A stretch of DNA of 64,000 bases from an uncultured Clostridia bacterium. Its GTDB lineage: Bacteria; Bacillota; Clostridia; Christensenellales; Borkfalkiaceae. The stretch lies in contig CAKQSB010000006.1 in the NCBI GenBank assembly GCA_934271735.1, forward strand, positions 59,362-123,361. The letters run 5' to 3'. The notes under the pieces are model-generated. The model was not told the origin of the DNA, made no database searches, and was given only the letters and a program-made list of their open reading frames with translations. A program made the position numbers and the translations under genes. This document shows positions 25,338 through 33,138 of the stretch, one piece after another (positions within the stretch are counted from its first letter, which is position 1; each line of letters opens with the position of its first letter).

Positions 25338-26657
25338 ATGGCAGTATTTCAAGGCTTATCCGAAAAACTTAATCATATATTTTCCAAGATGACAAAAAGG
25401 GGACGTCTTACCGAGCTTGAAATAAAACAGGCTATGAGAGAGGTAAGAATAGCTCTTTTGGAGGCGGACGTAAACCTTACCGTCGCCAAAGACTTTATCG
25501 CTAAAGTAAGCGAAAAAGCCGTCGGGCAGGAGATTCTAAAAAGTTTAAGTCCCGCTCAGCAGGTCATCAAGATAGTAAACGAAGAGCTTACCGAACTTAT
25601 GGGTTCGACGAACAGCAAGCTCATCGTCAGTCCCGAGCCGCCCACGGTCATTATGATGTGCGGTCTTCAGGGCGCGGGCAAAACCACGCTTTGCGGAAAG
25701 CTCGCGTTATATCTCAAAAAGCAAAACAAAAAACCCCTTCTCGCCGCGTGCGACGTGTATCGTCCCGCAGCGATAAATCAGCTTAAAATCGTCGGTGAAA
25801 AAGCAGGCGCGGATGTTTTCGAAAAAGGTCAGGGTAACCCCGTTAAAATCGCGGCGGAAGCCGTGGAACACGCCAAAAAGTACGGCTATGACGTCGTAAT
25901 CGTCGATACCGCGGGCAGACTTCATATCGACGAAGCGTTGATGGAAGAGCTTGAAAACATCACGAAGACAATCCGCGTGGACGAAATTCTTTTAACCGTC
26001 GATTCTATGACGGGGCAGGACGCGGTAAACGTCGCGAAGACATTCAACGAGCGTCTCGAACTTACGGGCGTAGTGCTTACCAAGCTCGACGGCGATACGA
26101 GAGGCGGCGCGTGTCTTTCGATAAAAGCGGTAACCGGCAAACCCATCAAGTTTGCGTCCGTCGGCGAAAAGCTCGGCGATCTCGAGCCTTTCTATCCCGA
26201 CCGTATGGCGAACCGTATTCTCGGTATGGGCGACGTTCTCTCGCTTATCGAAAAGGCGCAGGAAGCCGTTTCGGAAGAGCAGATGGAGAAAATGGAGCGT
26301 AAGTTCAAGGCAAACAGCTTCACTCTGGACGATTATTTAGACCAGTTCGCGATGCTCAAGAAAATGGGCGGAGCGAAAAGCCTTTTAGGTATGCTCCCCG
26401 GTATGGGAACCAAGGTCAAGATAAGCGACGACGATATAGACGAAAGCAAAATCGAGAGAACCAAAGCGATAATTCTTTCGATGACGAAAAAGGAAAGAAA
26501 CGACCCGTCGATAATCAACTATTCGAGGAAAACGAGAATATCGAAGGGCAGCGGAACGACCATTCAAGAAGTAAATCAGCTTCTCAAACAGTTCGAACAG
26601 AGCAAACAGATGATGAAGATGATGAAAAACAAGCGCGGCTTCAAAATGCCTTTCTGA
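25338..26657 (+). CDS. ffh: Signal recognition particle protein Ffh
   Basis: The 439-residue GTPase binds signal peptides and SRP RNA. NG domain: ALLEADVNLTVAKDFI near the N-terminus, Walker A GLQGAGKTTLCGKLA (around 110), DVYRPAAINQL, VDTAGRLHIDE, TKLDGDTRGGACLS and SVGEKLGDLEPFYPDRMANR. The Met-rich M domain spans about 300-439, with MLKKMGGAKSLLGMLPGMG and the RNA-contacting RISKGSGTTIQEVNQLLKQF, ending KMMKNKRGFKMPF. Complete and typical. The gap to rpsP holds no clear terminator. Confidence 0.97.
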   Translation: MAVFQGLSEKLNHIFSKMTKRGRLTELEIKQAMREVRIALLEADVNLTVAKDFIAKVSEKAVGQEILKSLSPAQQVIKIVNEELTELMGSTNSKLIVSPEPPTVIMMCGLQGAGKTTLCGKLALYLKKQNKKPLLAACDVYRPAAINQLKIVGEKAGADVFEKGQGNPVKIAAEAVEHAKKYGYDVVIVDTAGRLHIDEALMEELENITKTIRVDEILLTVDSMTGQDAVNVAKTFNERLELTGVVLTKLDGDTRGGACLSIKAVTGKPIKFASVGEKLGDLEPFYPDRMANRILGMGDVLSLIEKAQEAVSEEQMEKMERKFKANSFTLDDYLDQFAMLKKMGGAKSLLGMLPGMGTKVKISDDDIDESKIERTKAIILSMTKKERNDPSIINYSRKTRISKGSGTTIQEVNQLLKQFEQSKQMMKMMKNKRGFKMPF

Positions 26658-26814
26658 TAGGTATTCAGACCGAAAAATCGCTTCCGCAAAAGCGCGCGGC
26701 GGTCAATAAATTCGCAAAAAGCGCGATGGTCGGCAAACAGGTACGAACGTAACGTATCGGAAAGATATTTACGAACGATAAATCAAGAAAAAATCTAAAC
26801 GGAGGATATAAACC

Positions 26815-27111
26815 ATGGCAGTAAAAATGAGATTGACGAGACTTGGGGACAAGAAATCGCCCGCATACCGTATCGTAGTCGTTGACAGCAGAAAAGCAAG
26901 AGACGGCGAGTATATCGATAAGATCGGACATTACAATCCCACCACCGAACCCGCGGTAGTCGTTATCGACAAAGAAAAAGCGGCAGATTGGCTTTCCAAA
27001 GGCGTACAGCCCACCGAAACCGTCAGAGCGCTTCTTTTAAACGCCGGAGTTATCGAGAAGTCGGATAAGTTGTCGCCTTCCAAGACTAACCCCAAGAAGA
27101 AAAAGAAGTAA
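26815..27111 (+). CDS. rpsP: 30S ribosomal protein S16
   Basis: The 98-residue protein begins MAVKMRLTRLGDKKSPAYRI, the S16 signature, followed by VVDSRKARDGEYIDKIGHYNP. The tail is Lys-rich (KTNPKKKKK). It binds 16S rRNA during early 30S assembly. GGAGG lies 10 bases upstream. It opens the conserved rpsP-khpA-rimM-trmD cluster. Confidence 0.97.
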   Translation: MAVKMRLTRLGDKKSPAYRIVVVDSRKARDGEYIDKIGHYNPTTEPAVVVIDKEKAADWLSKGVQPTETVRALLLNAGVIEKSDKLSPSKTNPKKKKK

Positions 27112-27130
27112 TTTTCGGGAAGTGAAGTAA

Positions 27131-27367
27131 ATGTTGGATTTAATCAAGTATATTATCGGTCATTTTGCCGAGAATCCCGACAACGTGGACTATGAAGTCG
27201 TGGAAAAAGGCAACACGGTCGAAGTAACCGTTCTTTTGAATGAAAGCGATATGGGCAAGGTTATCGGTCGTCAGGGCAAAATAGCCAAGGCGCTCCGCAC
27301 CATCGTCAATTCCGCTTCCAAAAAGACGGGTAAAAGGTATAATATCGAAATAAAGGGTAAAGAATAA
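27131..27367 (+). CDS. khpA: KH-domain RNA-binding protein KhpA
   Basis: The 78-residue protein is a single KH domain with its GxxG loop in GKVIGRQGKIAKALRTIV. KhpA pairs with KhpB (Jag) to regulate division and translation in Gram-positive bacteria. It starts 20 bases after rpsP, with GGGAAGTGAAG upstream, and is followed by a terminator at 27439-27473. Confidence 0.93.
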   Translation: MLDLIKYIIGHFAENPDNVDYEVVEKGNTVEVTVLLNESDMGKVIGRQGKIAKALRTIVNSASKKTGKRYNIEIKGKE

Positions 27368-27438
27368 GCTTTTTTTCGGTATTTCGGGAATAAACAGACT
27401 GAAATTTAAGACAAAATCGGCTGTTTTTTTGTAATTAG

Positions 27439-27473
27439 CGGCTGCGTTTTAAAACTAAAACGCAGCCGTTTTT
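27439..27473 (+). terminator. Rho-independent terminator between khpA and rimM
   Basis: A perfect 13-bp stem CGGCTGCGTTTTA/TAAAACGCAGCCG with a 4-base loop is followed by TTTTT. It ends only 12 bases before the rimM start, so it may limit rimM-trmD expression by attenuation. Confidence 0.85.
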
Positions 27474-27484
27474 CAAATAAGAAG

Positions 27485-27988
27485 ATGAATAAAATCGAAA
27501 TCGGAGCGGTTGCGAAACCGCAAGGAATTAAAGGGGAATTGAAAATAAGGCTTTTCTGCGACGGATTCGATTCCGTTAAAAACATAACGGAAGCGGAAAT
27601 CGACGGCAAAGTTTATCCCGTGGAAAGTTTTCGCTGTTCCGGCGGAGACGAAGCTATTTTAAAGCTCGTCGGGTTAAACGACAGAAGTCAGGCCGAACTT
27701 CTCCGCAGAAAAGAAGTGTACGCGGACAGAAGCGAAATCGAAGTCGAAGAGGGAAGATATTTCGTCTCCGACGTTTTAGGTTGTAAATTATTTTTGTCGA
27801 GCGGGAAAGAGCTTGGCGAAATTTTCGATATAATAAGCGGCAACGTCGACTATTATTACGTTAAAACTTCCGAGGGAACGGCGGTTTTTCCGCTCGTGGA
27901 CGGGGTTCTGGAAAGCGTCGACGTTACCGAAAAGAAAGTCACGGTAAACGCCGGAAGATTTACGGAGGTCGTTATGTATGAGGATTGA
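27485..27988 (+). CDS. rimM: Ribosome maturation factor RimM
   Basis: The 167-residue protein has the RimM N-terminal barrel (IEIGAVAKPQGIKGELKIRL, residues 3-22) and the C-terminal PRC-barrel (YFVSDVLGCKLFLSSGKELGEIFDI, VFPLVDGVLESVD). It binds S19 and assists 30S head maturation. It overlaps trmD by 11 bases. AAGAAG lies just upstream of the ATG, right behind a strong terminator. Confidence 0.95.
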   Translation: MNKIEIGAVAKPQGIKGELKIRLFCDGFDSVKNITEAEIDGKVYPVESFRCSGGDEAILKLVGLNDRSQAELLRRKEVYADRSEIEVEEGRYFVSDVLGCKLFLSSGKELGEIFDIISGNVDYYYVKTSEGTAVFPLVDGVLESVDVTEKKVTVNAGRFTEVVMYED

Positions 27989-28664
27989 TATTCTCACGCT
28001 TTTTCCCGAAATGTTCACTCCGCTCACCGAAAGCATTATCGGCAGAGCGATAAAATCGGGAAAGGTTGAAATCGTGGTTACGGATATCCGCGATTACACC
28101 GAAAATAAACACAGAAAGTGCGACGATTATCCTTTCGGCGGCGGGGCGGGCATGGTTATGACCCCGCAACCCGTTTATTCGGCAATTCAGGCGGTCGACC
28201 CCGATCATAAGGCGCACAGAATTTTCATGTCGCCGAAAGGGAGAAGATTTTGCCAGAAAATGGTTTCCGAACTTCTTTCTTACGACAGGATTCTGCTCCT
28301 TTGCGGACATTACGAGGGCGTGGATCAGAGGGTTCTGGACCTTTGTATGGACGAGGAAATGTCGCTCGGCGATTTCGTGCTTACGGGCGGCGAGATACCG
28401 GCAATGGCTATAACAGACTGCGTTTGCAGATACGTGGACGGCGTTATTTCGGGCGAAAGCCTTTCCGAGGAGAGTTTTACGGATAACCTTTTAGAGTACC
28501 CGCAGTTCACCCGTCCGCAGGAATTTATGGGGCTTACCGTTCCCGAAGTTCTGGTTTCGGGCAATCACAAAGAGGTTGACAAATGGCGCAGAAACGAGGC
28601 GGTGAAACTCACGAAAAAACTTCGCCCCGATCTGATTGCGGAAGATACCACGGAGGGAAAATAA
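27978..28664 (+). CDS. trmD: tRNA (guanine-N1)-methyltransferase TrmD
   Basis: The 228-residue SPOUT enzyme makes m1G37 in tRNAs reading CNN/GGG, which prevents +1 frameshifts. It shows RIDILTLFPEMFTPL at the start, DDYPFGGGAGMVM, LLCGHYEGVDQRVLD (trefoil-knot SAM site), LGDFVLTGGEIPAMA and LLEYPQFTRP. AGGTCGT precedes the ATG inside rimM. Complete, slightly short but typical. Confidence 0.97.
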   Translation: MRIDILTLFPEMFTPLTESIIGRAIKSGKVEIVVTDIRDYTENKHRKCDDYPFGGGAGMVMTPQPVYSAIQAVDPDHKAHRIFMSPKGRRFCQKMVSELLSYDRILLLCGHYEGVDQRVLDLCMDEEMSLGDFVLTGGEIPAMAITDCVCRYVDGVISGESLSEESFTDNLLEYPQFTRPQEFMGLTVPEVLVSGNHKEVDKWRRNEAVKLTKKLRPDLIAEDTTEGK

Positions 28665-28670
28665 ACCGAA

Positions 28671-29546
28671 ATGGAACTTAACGAAAGAAAGATAAACTGG
28701 TTTCCGGGGCATATGGCGAAAGCCTTAAGGCAAATGGAAGCGGACGTGAAGCTTTGCGACGGCGTTATCCTCGTCATGGACGCCCGCGCAGTTTTCGCGT
28801 GTTTCAATAAGCGGCTGGACAAGGTTTTCGGAAACAAACCTATTGTTTATTGCATTAACAAAAAGGACTTGATTTCCCCTTTTGCAGCAAAAAAAATAGA
28901 AAGCTATTTCAAGGCAAATAACCTCGTTTATCAACTTATAGAGGGACTTTCCAAGCGAGACGGGCAAAATCTGCGGGATAAATGCGACCTTGTTCTAAAG
29001 GAAAAAATCGACCGTAACGCCGCGAAAGGAATGGTAAGAACGATGCGATTTATGGTCGCGGGGCTTCCGAACACGGGCAAGTCCACAATCATAAACACGA
29101 TGAGCGGAGCGAAGAAAGCCGAAACGGGAAATAAAGCGGGCGTTACGAGAAGCAATAAATGGATTCGTCTCGGCACGTTCGATCTTTTAGACACCCCGGG
29201 CACGATGCCGCCGAACATCGAAAATCAGACTTATGCGAGACATCTCGCTTTTATCGGCGCGATGAACGACGATATTTTAAACACCGAGGATTTAGCTCTG
29301 GAACTTATTGCCGAGCTTAAAACGATCGCGCCCGCGGAAATGCGGGAAAAATACAAGCTCGAAACGGTGGATTTACCGCCGCTTGAAATTTTCGACGCTA
29401 TCTGCAAAAAAAGAGGTTATCTTTTAAGGGGCGGCGAAAGCGACTACGAACGCGCGGCTAAAGCCGTAATAGATGATTTCAGAAAGGGCAGGATAGGTAA
29501 AATCGCCCTTGAAACGGAACCTCAGAATACAAAAAATGACAGATAA
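28671..29546 (+). CDS. ylqF: Ribosome biogenesis GTPase YlqF (RbgA)
   Basis: The 291-residue circularly permuted GTPase promotes late 50S assembly. Motifs occur in the permuted order: G4 NKKDL (near 63), G1 GLPNTGKSTIIN (near 131) and G3 DTPG (near 175). The opening NWFPGHMAKALRQMEADV is the RbgA signature, and a C-terminal RNA-binding extension with KRGYLLRGGESDYERAA is present. It starts 6 bases after trmD; rplS, which usually sits between them, has moved to 32437. Confidence 0.96.
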   Translation: MELNERKINWFPGHMAKALRQMEADVKLCDGVILVMDARAVFACFNKRLDKVFGNKPIVYCINKKDLISPFAAKKIESYFKANNLVYQLIEGLSKRDGQNLRDKCDLVLKEKIDRNAAKGMVRTMRFMVAGLPNTGKSTIINTMSGAKKAETGNKAGVTRSNKWIRLGTFDLLDTPGTMPPNIENQTYARHLAFIGAMNDDILNTEDLALELIAELKTIAPAEMREKYKLETVDLPPLEIFDAICKKRGYLLRGGESDYERAAKAVIDDFRKGRIGKIALETEPQNTKNDR

Positions 29547-30168
29547 AACCAAAGAAAAACTGAATTTCGACAGGGCGTTTCTGTCGGATAACGTAAAATA
29601 TATCGCTGGCGTAGATGAAGTCGGAAGAGGTCCGCTCGCAGGTCCCGTGGTGTGCTGCGCGGTCATTATGCCGCTCGACGAAGCTTTAGCGATAGACGGC
29701 GTGGACGACAGTAAAAAAGTCTCCGCGAAAAAGAGAGAAGCTCTTTACGAAACGCTCAAAGAAAAGGCAATCGCGTATAAAATTTGCAGGGTAGAACCGG
29801 AAGAAATCGACGAGATAAACATTCTTCAGGCGACGATAAAGTGTATGAAAGAGTGCGTCGAAGGGCTTGAAGTGAAGCCCGATCTTCTGCTTGCGGACGC
29901 CGTTAAACTCGACGTGTCTTGCAAAACTCAGGCGATAATAAAAGGCGACGCTCAAAGTTACAATATCGGCGCGGCTTCGATAATCGCCAAGGTTTACAGA
30001 GATAAACTTATGGACGAATACGACGAAATTTATCCCGATTACGGGTTTAAAAACAACAAAGGTTACGGCACGAAAGTTCATATCGACGCTTTGAAGGAGA
30101 AAGGAGCATGCCCGATACACAGAAAGACTTTCATAAAAAACTTCTCGGCAGACGGGGAGAAAAATTAG
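29536..30168 (+). CDS. rnhB: Ribonuclease HII
   Basis: The enzyme (210 residues from the ATG at 29536) removes ribonucleotides from DNA and RNA primers. The catalytic acidic residues lie in GVDEVGRGPLAGPVV (Asp-Glu), LLADAVKLD and the IIAKVYRDKLMDEYD region; the C-terminal GYGTKVHIDAL and CPIHRKTF motifs are typical. A TTG at 29509 in frame would add nine residues; the ATG overlapping the ylqF end is preferred. It overlaps yraN by 61 bases. Confidence 0.95.
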   Translation: MTDKTKEKLNFDRAFLSDNVKYIAGVDEVGRGPLAGPVVCCAVIMPLDEALAIDGVDDSKKVSAKKREALYETLKEKAIAYKICRVEPEEIDEINILQATIKCMKECVEGLEVKPDLLLADAVKLDVSCKTQAIIKGDAQSYNIGAASIIAKVYRDKLMDEYDEIYPDYGFKNNKGYGTKVHIDALKEKGACPIHRKTFIKNFSADGEKN

Positions 30169-30467
30169 CGGAAGAAGAAATCAAAAAATCGGGCTATAAG
30201 CTCGTTAAACGCAATTTGCGCACGCCTTACGGGGAAGCCGACCTTATTTTCGAAAAGGGCGACGAAACACTTTTCGCGGAAGTTAAAACGAGGAGCAACA
30301 AGCTTTTCGGCGAGCCCTGTGAGGCTGTGGGATATAAAAAACAGGAAAAGTACAGAAAAATAGCCGAATATTATTTTCGGGAGAGCGGAACGGACGGCGC
30401 GAACGTTTCTTTTGCGGTAGCGGAAGTCACGCCGAATGGCGTGAACGTTATATTCAACGCTTTTTAG
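30108..30467 (+). CDS. yraN: YraN family endonuclease-fold protein (UPF0102)
   Basis: The 119-residue protein shows LLGRRGEKLAEEEIKKSGYK, the family opening, then NLRTPYGEADLIF and TLFAEVKTRSN. These are the D-x(n)-E-V-K arrangement of a PD-(D/E)XK Holliday-junction-resolvase-like fold. A good AAAGGAG site 3 bases before the ATG supports this start despite a long out-of-frame overlap with rnhB. The stop TAG is also the first codon-sized piece of a TAGCCACAGGTGATTGC repeat copy. Function is unproven in the family. Confidence 0.92.
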   Translation: MPDTQKDFHKKLLGRRGEKLAEEEIKKSGYKLVKRNLRTPYGEADLIFEKGDETLFAEVKTRSNKLFGEPCEAVGYKKQEKYRKIAEYYFRESGTDGANVSFAVAEVTPNGVNVIFNAF

Positions 30468-30617
30468 CCACAGGTGATTGCGTTCGAACCCCATCAAGCC
30501 TTAAAGCCGTCTTTTTTGCCTGCTTAGGCAAATCTTTGCTTGAAGTACATCGAGTACGTCTGCGTTCGCCTTTGCCAAAAATCATCAAAAATATCGGCGT
30601 TTTGTGGGACTAAAACA
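30465..30617 (+). repeat. Structured intergenic element with several small hairpins
   Basis: The gap starts with TAGCCACAGGTGATTGC (30465-30481), a divergent copy of the TAGCCGCAGGCGATTGC repeat. It then contains three adjacent short inverted repeats: GCCTGCTTAGGC, GCAAATCTTTGC and GTACATCGAGTAC. GCGTTCG occurs twice. CCACA near its left end is complementary to TGTGG near its right end. The density of short hairpins suggests an interspersed element or a folded leader for the downstream gene. Confidence 0.4.
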
Positions 30618-31772
30618 ATGAAAATATGTATAACGACCGCTTCGGGCATAGAGGCGGTGACAAAAAGAGAAATAGCCGAAATCACTGGCGAAACCGAGCT
30701 TAAAGCGCAGGACGGAAGAATTTGCTTCGAAGGAGATTTCGACACGATAGCGAAATGCAATCTTTATCTTCGGACGGCAAACCGCGTGGAAATAATCGCA
30801 GGCGAGTTCAAAGCCGAAAACTTCGACGAACTTTTTGACGGGGTGAAAGCTATAGAATGGGAAAAGTACGTCGATAAAGACGGCAAAATAATCGTTTCGG
30901 CAAAGAGCGTAATGAGCAAATTATTCGCTTACTCCGCCATACAACCGATAACGAAAAAAGCGGTGTGCGAAAAGCTTAAGTCTGCCTATAAGTCGATTAA
31001 CCTACCCGAAAACGGCGCAAGGTACAAAATCGAAACGTCTATAAGAAAGGACTTTGTAACCGTCACGCTCGATACTTCGGGCGATGGGCTTCACAGAAGA
31101 GGTTACAGAGGGCTTGTCGGCGAGGCTCCTTTAAAAGAAACGCTTGCCGCCGCGCTTATAAAGCTTACGGTGTGGAATCCGTCCAGACCGCTTGCCGACG
31201 TTTTCTGCGGCACGGGAACGATACCCGTGGAAGCGGCTTTATCCGCGCTTAAAATTCCGAGCGGAATTAACAGGGATTTCGATTATCTTTATTGGAAAGA
31301 CGTCAATCGCGAATTGTTTGAAAAAATCAAGGAAAAAGCGATTTCGGAAATCGATACGGAAAAGGAAGTTCGTATAAGCGGATTCGATATAGACGAAAAC
31401 CAACTTAAACTTGCGAGAAAACACGCGGAGATTGCAGGTGTTAAGGATAAAATACATTTCCAAAGAGCCGATATGCGTGATTTTTCGTCGAGATTTTCCC
31501 ACGGGGTGATAATTTCCAACCCGCCTTACGGCGAAAGATTATCGGAAAGGCGCGAAATAGAAAAGCTTTACCGCGACTACGGGAATATGGTTAAAACCCT
31601 CGACGAATGGTGTTGCTACACGTTGACGTCGGTTGACGATTTCGAGCGGTTGTTCGGCAGAAAAGCGGACAAAAAACGTAAAATCTATAACGGGAAACTC
31701 GAATGTAATTTTTATTCGATGCTTGCCGCCCCGCCTAGCCGAGAGAGAATCAATAACGAAAACGATAACTAA
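30618..31772 (+). CDS. THUMP-domain class I SAM-dependent RNA methyltransferase (RlmL/YpsC-like)
   Basis: The 384-residue protein (start MKICITTASGIEAVTKREI) has a THUMP RNA-binding domain (about 45-160) and a Rossmann methyltransferase domain. The SAM motif is DVFCGTGTIPVEAAL (near 194), then FDIDENQLKLARKHAE, and the N6-adenine/N2-guanine type NPPYGERLSE lies near 301. It probably makes m2G in 23S rRNA. An in-frame ATG at 30540 would add 26 residues translating a repeat-like element, so the internal ATG is preferred. Codons for SAYKSINLP (30979-31005) carry a copy of the interspersed TATAAGTCGATTA repeat. Confidence 0.9.
   Translation: MKICITTASGIEAVTKREIAEITGETELKAQDGRICFEGDFDTIAKCNLYLRTANRVEIIAGEFKAENFDELFDGVKAIEWEKYVDKDGKIIVSAKSVMSKLFAYSAIQPITKKAVCEKLKSAYKSINLPENGARYKIETSIRKDFVTVTLDTSGDGLHRRGYRGLVGEAPLKETLAAALIKLTVWNPSRPLADVFCGTGTIPVEAALSALKIPSGINRDFDYLYWKDVNRELFEKIKEKAISEIDTEKEVRISGFDIDENQLKLARKHAEIAGVKDKIHFQRADMRDFSSRFSHGVIISNPPYGERLSERREIEKLYRDYGNMVKTLDEWCCYTLTSVDDFERLFGRKADKKRKIYNGKLECNFYSMLAAPPSRERINNENDN
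30981..31000 (+). repeat. Copy h of the TATAAGTCGATTA interspersed repeat (inside a gene)
   Basis: TCTGCCTATAAGTCGATTAA at 30981-31000 lies within the RNA methyltransferase gene and encodes Ala-Tyr-Lys-Ser-Ile-Asn. Confidence 0.8.
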
Positions 31773-31807
31773 AACGGGAAATCCGTTAAAATAAAAGGAG
31801 ATAAAAC

Positions 31808-32236
31808 ATGTTAAAAGGAGTTTCAAGAATTGTCAGCCCCGAACTTATCAAAGTTCTTTGCGAAATGGGTCACGGCGACGAAATCGTCATCGCGGACGGT
31901 AACTTTCCGAGCGAAAACTTCGGGAAAAGAGTCATAAGAGCGGACGGAATCAGCGGAACGGAAATGCTCGACGCATGTCTCGCGCTCATTCCTCTCGACA
32001 CTTATTCCGACCCGAATTTCATTCTTATGCAGCTTATGGACAGAGACGTGGGCAAAATCAATCCCGTTATCTGGGACGAATACAAGACGATTGCCGATAA
32101 GCACGACAGAAACGTCAGAGTCGGCAATATCGACCGTTTCGAGTTCTATGAACGCGCAAAGAACGCTTACGCCGTCATCGCGACGGGCGAAGCTGCGGTT
32201 TACGCAAACATTATTCTTAAAAAAGGCGTAATTTAA
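31808..32236 (+). CDS. RbsD/FucU family sugar mutarotase
   Basis: The 142-residue protein shows the family pattern: MLKGVSRIVSPELIKVLCEM, the catalytic His in GHGDEIVIADGNFP and the C-terminal FEFYERAKNAYAVIATGEA with YANIILKKG. The ISPELL.. start and length fit FucU (L-fucose mutarotase) better than RbsD. It interconverts anomers of fucose or a related sugar. AAAAGGAG lies upstream. No sugar kinase or transporter is adjacent, so the true substrate is unclear. Confidence 0.9.
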   Translation: MLKGVSRIVSPELIKVLCEMGHGDEIVIADGNFPSENFGKRVIRADGISGTEMLDACLALIPLDTYSDPNFILMQLMDRDVGKINPVIWDEYKTIADKHDRNVRVGNIDRFEFYERAKNAYAVIATGEAAVYANIILKKGVI

Positions 32237-32318
32237 AATTTACACGCCTGTCTTAACGGTGAAACGCGTAAAAATTACGAAATCGGGCAAGAAAATTGCC
32301 GAAAGCGCGTCAAAACGC

Positions 32319-32347
32319 TTGCAAAAGATTTTATAATGTGATAAAAT
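32319..32347 (+). promoter_or_regulatory. Promoter and leader start of rplS
   Basis: TTGCAA (32319-32324), 17-base spacer, TAAAAT (32342-32347). The roughly 80-nt leader up to the start codon could hold an L19-type autoregulatory structure, but I cannot confirm one by eye. Confidence 0.65.
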
Positions 32348-32436
32348 GGCAAAGACTTCGGACGGTCCGCTGGCTACAACGGTTGTAAAATCATAACGGC
32401 TATGAACGTCGCGCAAATAAATGGAGGTATAAGTCA

Positions 32437-32778
32437 ATGACGATTATTGAGCAGATCGAAAAGGAAAACCTTAAAGGCGAAGTTCCTGTTTTCGCTGTCG
32501 GTGACACGGTAAGAGTATCTGTAAAGGTCATCGAAGGCGCAAAAGAGAGAATTCAGGCTTTCGAAGGTGTTGTTATCGCTAAGAAAAACGGCGGTATCAG
32601 AGAAACCTTCACCGTCAGAAGAATTTCTTACGGTATCGGCGTAGAAAGAACGTTCCCCGTTCATTCGCCCAAGGTTGCCGGCATCACGGTTGTTAAGAGA
32701 GGTAAGGTAAGAAGAGCTAAGCTTTACTACCTCAGAGATCTTACCGGTAAGGCTGCGAAAGTTCAGGAAATTCTGTAA
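32437..32778 (+). CDS. rplS: 50S ribosomal protein L19
   Basis: The 113-residue protein has VPVFAVGDTVRVSVKVIEGAKER-type opening (residues 14-36), FEGVVIAKKNGGIRETFTVR and GVERTFPVHSPKV, all L19 signatures, ending KLYYLRDLTGKAAKVQEI. It lies at the 30S-50S interface. A strong TGGAGG site precedes the ATG. It is separated from its usual place after trmD and has its own promoter and terminator. Confidence 0.97.
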   Translation: MTIIEQIEKENLKGEVPVFAVGDTVRVSVKVIEGAKERIQAFEGVVIAKKNGGIRETFTVRRISYGIGVERTFPVHSPKVAGITVVKRGKVRRAKLYYLRDLTGKAAKVQEIL

Positions 32779-32848
32779 TTTCGCGGAGATGAAAAGCGAT
32801 AACTTATTTGCAAATAAGAAACGCTTCGGAAAATCAAATCAAAAAAAA

Positions 32849-32876
32849 GAAAGTTCGGGTCTCCGAGCTTTTTTTT
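32849..32876 (+). terminator. Rho-independent terminator of rplS
   Basis: AAGTTCGG pairs with CCGAGCTT (one wobble) around GTCT, followed by a run of Ts. Confidence 0.85.
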
Positions 32877-33062
32877 TGCTTTTTTTTGTCAATCGACGTT
32901 GTTTCCGAAGTCAAAAAATCGACAAAAATCGCTTTTCATTATATATATATTATGAAAAGTCGGAAAAACTTTAAAAATTCGATTTACAAACGGGGAAATA
33001 AGTTGTATATTATTTATAGTCGAGAGCAGTCTGCGTCAGTTAGCCGCAGGTTTTAACACAAA

Positions 33063-33079
33063 TAGCCGCAGGCGATTGC
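33063..33079 (+). repeat. TAGCCGCAGGCGATTGC repeat, copy 1
   Basis: TAGCCGCAGGCGATTGC matches 61808-61824 exactly. A half copy TAGCCGCAGG lies at 33041-33050. Confidence 0.75.
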
Positions 33080-33138
33080 GTCAGACAAGCTTCGGCTACC
33101 CGATAAAAATCATCCGATAAAAATCAAAGGATAAATTT

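Larger units (their letters stand above)
32779..33138. other. 360-bp intergenic region after rplS
   Basis: It contains the rplS terminator (32849-32876), an A/T palindromic hairpin (CTTTTCAT at 32932-32939 against ATGAAAAG at 32952-32959), TAGCCGCAGG at 33041 and a full TAGCCGCAGGCGATTGC copy at 33063-33079. Two CCGATAAAAATCA direct repeats lie just before the GT-C-like gene. No small gene is convincing. Confidence 0.6.

Noticed and set aside
30478..30505. GGGGTTCGAAC on the minus strand resembling a tRNA T-arm
   Set aside because: The flanks do not form a T-stem and no anticodon or acceptor arms can be drawn; no tRNA gene is present.
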